The notes under the pieces are model-generated. The model had not been told where the DNA came from, searched no databases, and was given only the letters and a program-made list of their open reading frames with translations. Below, in pieces: positions 59,498 to 64,000 of a stretch of DNA of 64,000 nucleotides (positions within the stretch are counted from its first letter, which is position 1; each line of letters opens with the position of its first letter). The stretch is taken from assembly GCF_006861655.1 (NCBI RefSeq), contig NZ_SESI01000002.1, positions 718,775-782,774 of the forward strand. The letters run 5' to 3'. The position numbers and the translations under genes were made by a program. Source of the DNA: Halonotius roseus. Its GTDB lineage: Archaea > Halobacteriota > Halobacteria > Halobacteriales > Haloferacaceae.

Positions 59498-62170
59498 ATG
59501 CCAACCGGAGAGTACGACCCCGACGCCGTCGAGCCCAAATGGCAACAGCAGTGGCTCGACGACGAAACGTACGCCTACCCCGACGACGCGACCGACCCGA
59601 ACACGACGTTCGCTATCGACACCCCACCGCCGACCGTCTCGGGCAGCCTCCACTGGGGCCACGTCTACGGCTCCATCCTCCAGGATATCGTCGCCCGCTT
59701 CGAGCGCATGCAGGGCCACGACGTGTTCTACCCCTTCGGCTACGACGACAATGGGATTGCCTCCGAACGTCTCACCGAATCTGAACTCGGCATCCGCCAT
59801 CAGGACTTCGACCGCTACGAGTTCCAGGAGAAATGCCGCGAAGTCTGTGCCGACTACGAGGAAGAGTTTACGGAGAAGATGCAGGCGATGGGCACCTCCA
59901 TCGACTGGAACAACACCTATCAGACCATCTCGCCCGAAGTCCAGCGCGTCTCCCAGCTCTCCTTTATCGATCTCTACGATCAGGGCCGCGAATACCGCAA
60001 GAAGGCTCCGGCGATCTGGTGTCCCGACTGCGAAACCGCCATCTCGCAGGTCGAAACCGAAGACCACGAGGAGCAATCCTATTTCAACGATATCGCCTTC
60101 GAACTCGTCGAGAGCGGTAGCGAGCCGGACTCTGACGCCGTCAGCGACGAGGACTACGAGTACCCGACGCCGACCGAACCGGGCGACGACATCGTCATCT
60201 CGACGACCCGCCCAGAACTCATCCCGGCGTGCGTCTCGATGTTCGTCCACCCCGACGACGACCGCAACGCCCACCTCGTCGGCGGCACGGCTCGCGTCCC
60301 GCTGTTCGGCCACGAGATCCCGATCTACGAGGACGACCGCGTCGACCGAGAGAAGGGAACCGGCGTCGTGATGTGCTGTACCTTCGGCGACCAGACTGAT
60401 ATCGAGTGGTACCAAGCCCACGACCTCGACCTCCGGGTCGCCATCGACGAGTCGGCGACGATGACCGACCTCGCCGGCGACTACGAAGGGATGAGCACCG
60501 AGGAAGCCCGCGAGGCCATCGTCGAGGATATCGACGACGCCGGGCAACTCCGCGACCGCTGGGAGATCGACCACGTCGTGCAGGTTCACGAGCGCGACGA
60601 CGTGCCCGTCGAGTATCGCGTCACCGAGCAGTGGTACGTCGAGGTGCTGGACAAACGCGAGGAGTACCTTGACGCCGGCCGCGAGATGGAGTGGTTCCCC
60701 GAGAAGATGTTTACCCGCTATCAGCACTGGATCGACGGTCTGGAGTGGGACTGGTGTATCTCCCGGCAGCGATCCTCGGGCATCCCGTTCCCGGTGTGGT
60801 ACTGCGCCGACTGCGATCACGAGGTTATCGCAGAAAAAAGCGACCTCCCGGTCGATCCGCTTTCGGACGATCCGCCGGTCGATAGCTGTCCTGAGTGTGG
60901 CCACGATGAACTCGTCCCCGAGGACGACGTCTTCGACACGTGGGCCACGTCGTCGCTGACACCCCTCATCAACGCCGGCTGGGACTGGGACGAAGAAAAT
61001 GAAGAATTCACGATGGATCGACCCGAGATCTACCCGATGGATCTCCGGCCGCAGGGCCACGACATCATTTCCTTCTGGTTGTTCCACACCGTCATCAAGT
61101 GTTACGAACACACCGGCGAGGTGCCGTTCGACACGACGATGATCAACGGGATGGTGCTCGACGAGAATCGAGAAAAGATGTCGAAATCGAAAGGGAACGT
61201 CGTCGATCCCGACGCCGTCCTCGACGAGTATCCGGTCGACGCCGCGCGGTTCTGGGCGGCCGGCAGCGCGATCGGCGACGACCTGCCGTATCAGGAGAAG
61301 GGCCTGCGCGCGGGCGAGAAACTGATCCGGAAGCTCTGGAACGCCTCGAAGCTCGTCGACTCGCTCGCGCCTGAGCCGGTCGACCGGCCCGACGACCTCG
61401 CCGCCCTCGACCGCTGGCTGCTGGCGGAACTCGACGCCGAAATCGAGGAACTGACCGACCTGCTCGCAAACCGCGAGTTCTCGAAAGCCCGCGACGGTCT
61501 CCGCACCTTCTTCTGGAACACCTTCTGTGACGACTATCTCGAAATCGCCAAACAGCGACTCGACGAGGGTGGCGATCAGTCGGCGGCCTACACGCTTCGG
61601 ACGGCTCACGAGCGGTTCCTCAAACTGTTTGCCCCCCTCCTCTCGCACGTCACCGAGGAGCTCTACCGCGACATGTACGACGCCGACGCGAGCATCCACC
61701 AGTCGGTGTGGCCCGAACCGCTCGGCATCGACGCTGACCGCGAGGGTGGGGCCGCCGCGATGGCGGTCGTCGGCGCGCTCCGGAAATACAAGAGCGACCA
61801 GCAGCTCCCGCTCAACGCCGCGCTGTCGGCCGTCGAGGTCTACGGGCCGATCGAGGGATTCGAGGACGACATCCGCGGCGTGATGCACGTCGAGGAGTTG
61901 ACCGTCCTCGACAGCGAGCCCGAAATCGAATCCGTCATCGCCGATATCAGCCTTGATTACTCGAAGGTCGGCCCTGAGTACGGCTCCCAGGTTCCTGATC
62001 TGGAAGACGGGATCGAGGCTGGCGACTACGACCTCACCGACGACGAACTCCACGTCGCCGGCGAGGAACTCGGCCCGGACTTCTTCGAGGTCAACCGCGA
62101 GCGACGCTACGCTGGCGAGGGTGAGATGCTCGAAGCTGGCGACGCTATCGTGATCGTTTCCGAGGTGTAG
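59498..62170 (+). CDS. valS: Valyl-tRNA synthetase
   Basis: 890-residue class I synthetase. MPTGEYDPDAVEPKWQQQW is the start (ATG 59498; an in-frame upstream ATG lies in repeat sequence). The HIGH region is VSGSLHWGHVYGS, the editing domain is ISTTRPELIPACVSMFVHP, and the tRNA-Val/zinc parts are IWCPDCETAISQ and CADCDHEV/SCPECGHDE. KMSKSKGNVVDP lies near residue 570. All sites are intact. Confidence 0.97.
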   Translation: MPTGEYDPDAVEPKWQQQWLDDETYAYPDDATDPNTTFAIDTPPPTVSGSLHWGHVYGSILQDIVARFERMQGHDVFYPFGYDDNGIASERLTESELGIRHQDFDRYEFQEKCREVCADYEEEFTEKMQAMGTSIDWNNTYQTISPEVQRVSQLSFIDLYDQGREYRKKAPAIWCPDCETAISQVETEDHEEQSYFNDIAFELVESGSEPDSDAVSDEDYEYPTPTEPGDDIVISTTRPELIPACVSMFVHPDDDRNAHLVGGTARVPLFGHEIPIYEDDRVDREKGTGVVMCCTFGDQTDIEWYQAHDLDLRVAIDESATMTDLAGDYEGMSTEEAREAIVEDIDDAGQLRDRWEIDHVVQVHERDDVPVEYRVTEQWYVEVLDKREEYLDAGREMEWFPEKMFTRYQHWIDGLEWDWCISRQRSSGIPFPVWYCADCDHEVIAEKSDLPVDPLSDDPPVDSCPECGHDELVPEDDVFDTWATSSLTPLINAGWDWDEENEEFTMDRPEIYPMDLRPQGHDIISFWLFHTVIKCYEHTGEVPFDTTMINGMVLDENREKMSKSKGNVVDPDAVLDEYPVDAARFWAAGSAIGDDLPYQEKGLRAGEKLIRKLWNASKLVDSLAPEPVDRPDDLAALDRWLLAELDAEIEELTDLLANREFSKARDGLRTFFWNTFCDDYLEIAKQRLDEGGDQSAAYTLRTAHERFLKLFAPLLSHVTEELYRDMYDADASIHQSVWPEPLGIDADREGGAAAMAVVGALRKYKSDQQLPLNAALSAVEVYGPIEGFEDDIRGVMHVEELTVLDSEPEIESVIADISLDYSKVGPEYGSQVPDLEDGIEAGDYDLTDDELHVAGEELGPDFFEVNRERRYAGEGEMLEAGDAIVIVSEV

Positions 62171-62794
62171 TCAGCTGTTCGAGGCGTTTTCGCCGCTCTC
62201 GTCCGTTGGCTGTGCGTCCGCTCGCGTTTCCGGCTCGAACGTCGTTGTTGTTTCCGCGCGGTAGGTCGTTCCGGTGCCTTCGGCGGTGAGTTCGATCCCG
62301 ATGTCGATAGTGATCGCTTCGACCGGAGCCGCCCTCGGGTCGATAACCGTGTTGATAAACACTGTTTCGTCGACGCTGTCGACTGCGTCCGCCAGTGCGA
62401 TCCGTATCGACTCCTCACCGTCGACCTGCCCGTACGTTAGATACGGCCACGCTTCTCCGGCGGGCGAGCCGAGATAGATGTCGGCTGGCTCCCCGGTCGG
62501 CGGCGCGCGGAGATCGAACCGGAATGACTCCAGTGTCGTTGCCTCGTCGTACTCGATGAATAGTCCGAGTCCGAACTGCTCGTCCAGCGACGCCGGGAAC
62601 GCGCCCTGACTGAACCCGACAACCCGAACCTCCTCACCGTCGTGTTGGTAGACGAGATACGTCTCGTTTTGGCGACCCTCGTCCTGTCGTTCGGTTTCCG
62701 CGTCGAGTTCGACGGTTTGGGTACCGAACGAACAGCCGGCTGTCGTGATTCCAAGCGGGATCGCCGCCGACGCGAGGAACCGTCGTCTGTCCAT
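62171..62794 (-). CDS. Tat-exported lipoprotein of unknown function
   Basis: 207 residues starting at ATG 62794 (MDRRRFLASAAIPLGITTAGC): twin-arginine motif RRRFLA and lipobox TAGC, lipidated Cys near residue 21. A GTG at 62806 would add four residues. The mature part is an acidic beta-rich domain (EESIRIALADAVDSVDETVFINTVIDPRAAPVEAITIDIGIEL). I do not recognise the family. It converges with valS and ends right after its stop. Confidence 0.75.
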   Translation of the reverse strand: MDRRRFLASAAIPLGITTAGCSFGTQTVELDAETERQDEGRQNETYLVYQHDGEEVRVVGFSQGAFPASLDEQFGLGLFIEYDEATTLESFRFDLRAPPTGEPADIYLGSPAGEAWPYLTYGQVDGEESIRIALADAVDSVDETVFINTVIDPRAAPVEAITIDIGIELTAEGTGTTYRAETTTTFEPETRADAQPTDESGENASNS

Positions 62795-62854
62795 ATCGGG
62801 GCTCACAACCGATCCGCAAGAATAGTTTGTGGACGCTCAAACGCGCGTTTCGGG

Positions 62855-63913
62855 TTACCCCAGGTCGACACCGACTGCTTCGTCGACGGAGTCGAAGCCG
62901 TCGCGTTCCAGCAGATCGAGCAGTCCTTCGTTGATGTCGCGGGCGATGCTCGGCCCTTCGAAGACGAGGCCGGTGTACAACTGGACGAGGCTCGCGCCCG
63001 CGCGTATCTTCTCGTACGCTCCTGCCGCATCGCTGACGCCGCCGACGCCGATGATCGGTACGTCGGTGCGCTCGGCGATAAAGCGGATCTGATCGGTCGC
63101 CTCGCTTTCGATTGGCTTGCCGGAGAGCCCGCCGGTTTCGGCCTTGTTCGGATTTTGGAGACTCTCCGGCCGGCTCGTCGTCGTGTTGGTCGCAATGACG
63201 CCGTCGAGTCCGAGATCGTCGACGACCCCCAGCGCGTCTTCGACCGCGCCGTCCGGGAGATCCGGCGAGAGCTTGACCAACAACGGGCTGGCTCCCGCAT
63301 CCTGTAGCGTTCCCAGAATTTCCTCCAACGACTCGCGGTTCTGTAGCGAGCGCAGCCCCGGCGTGTTCGGACTGGAGACGTTGACCGCGAAGTAGTCGCC
63401 CGTGTCGGCGACACGCTCGTAGGTGTACAGATAGTCGTCGGCTGCCTCCTCTAGTGGTGTTGATTTCGACTTCCCGATGTTGACACCGAGCGGTACGTCG
63501 GGCTGTGGCTCACTGTCGAGTCGCTGGCCGATCCGGTCGGCACCCTCGTTGTTGAATCCCATTCGGTTGATGAGCGCGTTGTCTTCGGGGAGTCGGAACA
63601 TGCGCGGCTTGGGGTTGCCGGGCTGTTTCTCGGCGGTGACGCCGCCGACCTCGACGTGGCCGAAGCCGAGATCGGCCAACACTCGCGGGATCTCGGCGTT
63701 TTTGTCGAAGCCGGCGGCGACGCCGACCGGGGTTTGAAAATCGAGACCGAACACGGATTGTCGGAGGTGGTCGTCGTCGACACGGTAGCGGTTTCGGAGG
63801 CTGTCCGCGATCGGGGTGTCCTGAACGGCTCTCAGAAGTCGGTGAACCGCGGTGTGGGCGGTCTCCGGCGGGAGAGCGAAAAGTGCCGGTTTCGCCATCT
63901 CATAGAGGGTCAT
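62855..63913 (-). CDS. pyrD: Dihydroorotate dehydrogenase (quinone, class 2)
   Basis: 352-residue membrane-associated flavoenzyme that oxidises dihydroorotate to orotate. TPVGVAAGFDKNAEIPRVLADLGFG is the FMN core, VGGVTAEKQPGNPKPRMFRLPEDNALINRMGFNNEG the class 2 signature, AVNVSSPNTPGLRSLQ holds the catalytic serine. IATNTT, SGKPI and IIGVGGVSDAAGAYEKIRAGASLVQLYTGLVFEGP complete the FMN site. The N-terminal helix region gives the class 2 quinone form. It supplies orotate for PyrE (28548-29069). Confidence 0.96.
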   Translation of the reverse strand: MTLYEMAKPALFALPPETAHTAVHRLLRAVQDTPIADSLRNRYRVDDDHLRQSVFGLDFQTPVGVAAGFDKNAEIPRVLADLGFGHVEVGGVTAEKQPGNPKPRMFRLPEDNALINRMGFNNEGADRIGQRLDSEPQPDVPLGVNIGKSKSTPLEEAADDYLYTYERVADTGDYFAVNVSSPNTPGLRSLQNRESLEEILGTLQDAGASPLLVKLSPDLPDGAVEDALGVVDDLGLDGVIATNTTTSRPESLQNPNKAETGGLSGKPIESEATDQIRFIAERTDVPIIGVGGVSDAAGAYEKIRAGASLVQLYTGLVFEGPSIARDINEGLLDLLERDGFDSVDEAVGVDLG

Positions 63914-64000
63914 TAGGTGTGCTACCGGGATCGACCGCTATCAATCCGACGAACCGCTCGTTGGGCTGGTCGGTTGGTGTTCGTCTCCCCTCGGACGCTG

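Noticed and set aside
59381-62053. 890-codon open frame on the minus strand
   Set aside because: Antisense shadow of valS, low-complexity Val/Asp/Gly-rich translation with no domains.

Overview
The window comes from a halophilic archaeon (class Halobacteria). The proteins are strongly acidic, the DNA is GC-rich, and there are TATA-type promoters with few ribosome-binding sites. The genes are archaeal: thermosome, Orc1/Cdc6, PolD small subunit DP1, PriL, Hjc, EndA, archaeal TrmG10, PibD, Sec11, and haloarchaeal histidine kinases carrying an RHNLRND H-box. The genus cannot be fixed from sequence reading alone. The left edge cuts the 3' end of leuS.

Layout. Positions 1-9100 hold leuS (partial), an ornithine-cyclodeaminase-like dehydrogenase, a lower-GC HEPN/zinc-ribbon gene, the thermosome, the dihydroxyacetone kinase operon dhaKLM, and a CBS-domain transporter. 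Positions 9100-20800 hold hisI, an EamA exporter, a NucS-N/zinc-finger protein, a HAD phosphatase, a VapBC pair with its own palindrome, a Ski2-type helicase, priL and hjc. Positions 20900-30200 hold the S-adenosylhomocysteine pair ahcY and SAH/MTA deaminase, a probable toxin-antitoxin pair, hisG, trmG10, pyrE and a DUF373 protein. Positions 30250-31665 are a TnpB-only IS200/IS605 element. Positions 31700-43970 centre on a replication origin: the oapABC (arvABC) operon runs leftward and orc1, DP1, pibD and endA run rightward, with Origin Recognition Boxes around an AT-rich core at about 35690-35815. Positions 43965-48620 carry trpS and then a restriction-modification island with a C5-cytosine methylase divergent from a winged-helix protein and a PD-(D/E)xK endonuclease. 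Positions 48625-57500 hold an actin homologue (probable volactin), a CdpA-like membrane protein, pheST with a translationally coupled AIR-synthase-like gene, and a THI5/NMT1-like protein. Positions 57500-64000 hold a histidine kinase, valS, a Tat lipoprotein and pyrD.

Most unusual signal. A dispersed, strongly structured non-coding element of about 115-175 bp occurs five times (4880-5038, 18364-18560, 25378-25509, 41447-41587, 59273-59415). Each copy starts near GACTGAAAG and ends in CTTTC, and its ends pair as a long stem. The stem sequence differs between copies with compensating changes on both arms. All five copies lie between divergently transcribed genes. All point toward the downstream gene and end 82-91 nt before its start codon. 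I do not recognise it as a named family. It looks like a haloarchaeal promoter-upstream structured element or a targeted miniature mobile element.

Other items worth a look are the origin with its ORBs and iterons, an ORB-like inverted pair at 48497-48586 far from the origin, a VapC toxin with a zinc-ribbon insert, a NucS DNA-binding domain without its nuclease, an M48-like protein that lacks HExxH, and a THI5-like protein with no signal peptide.
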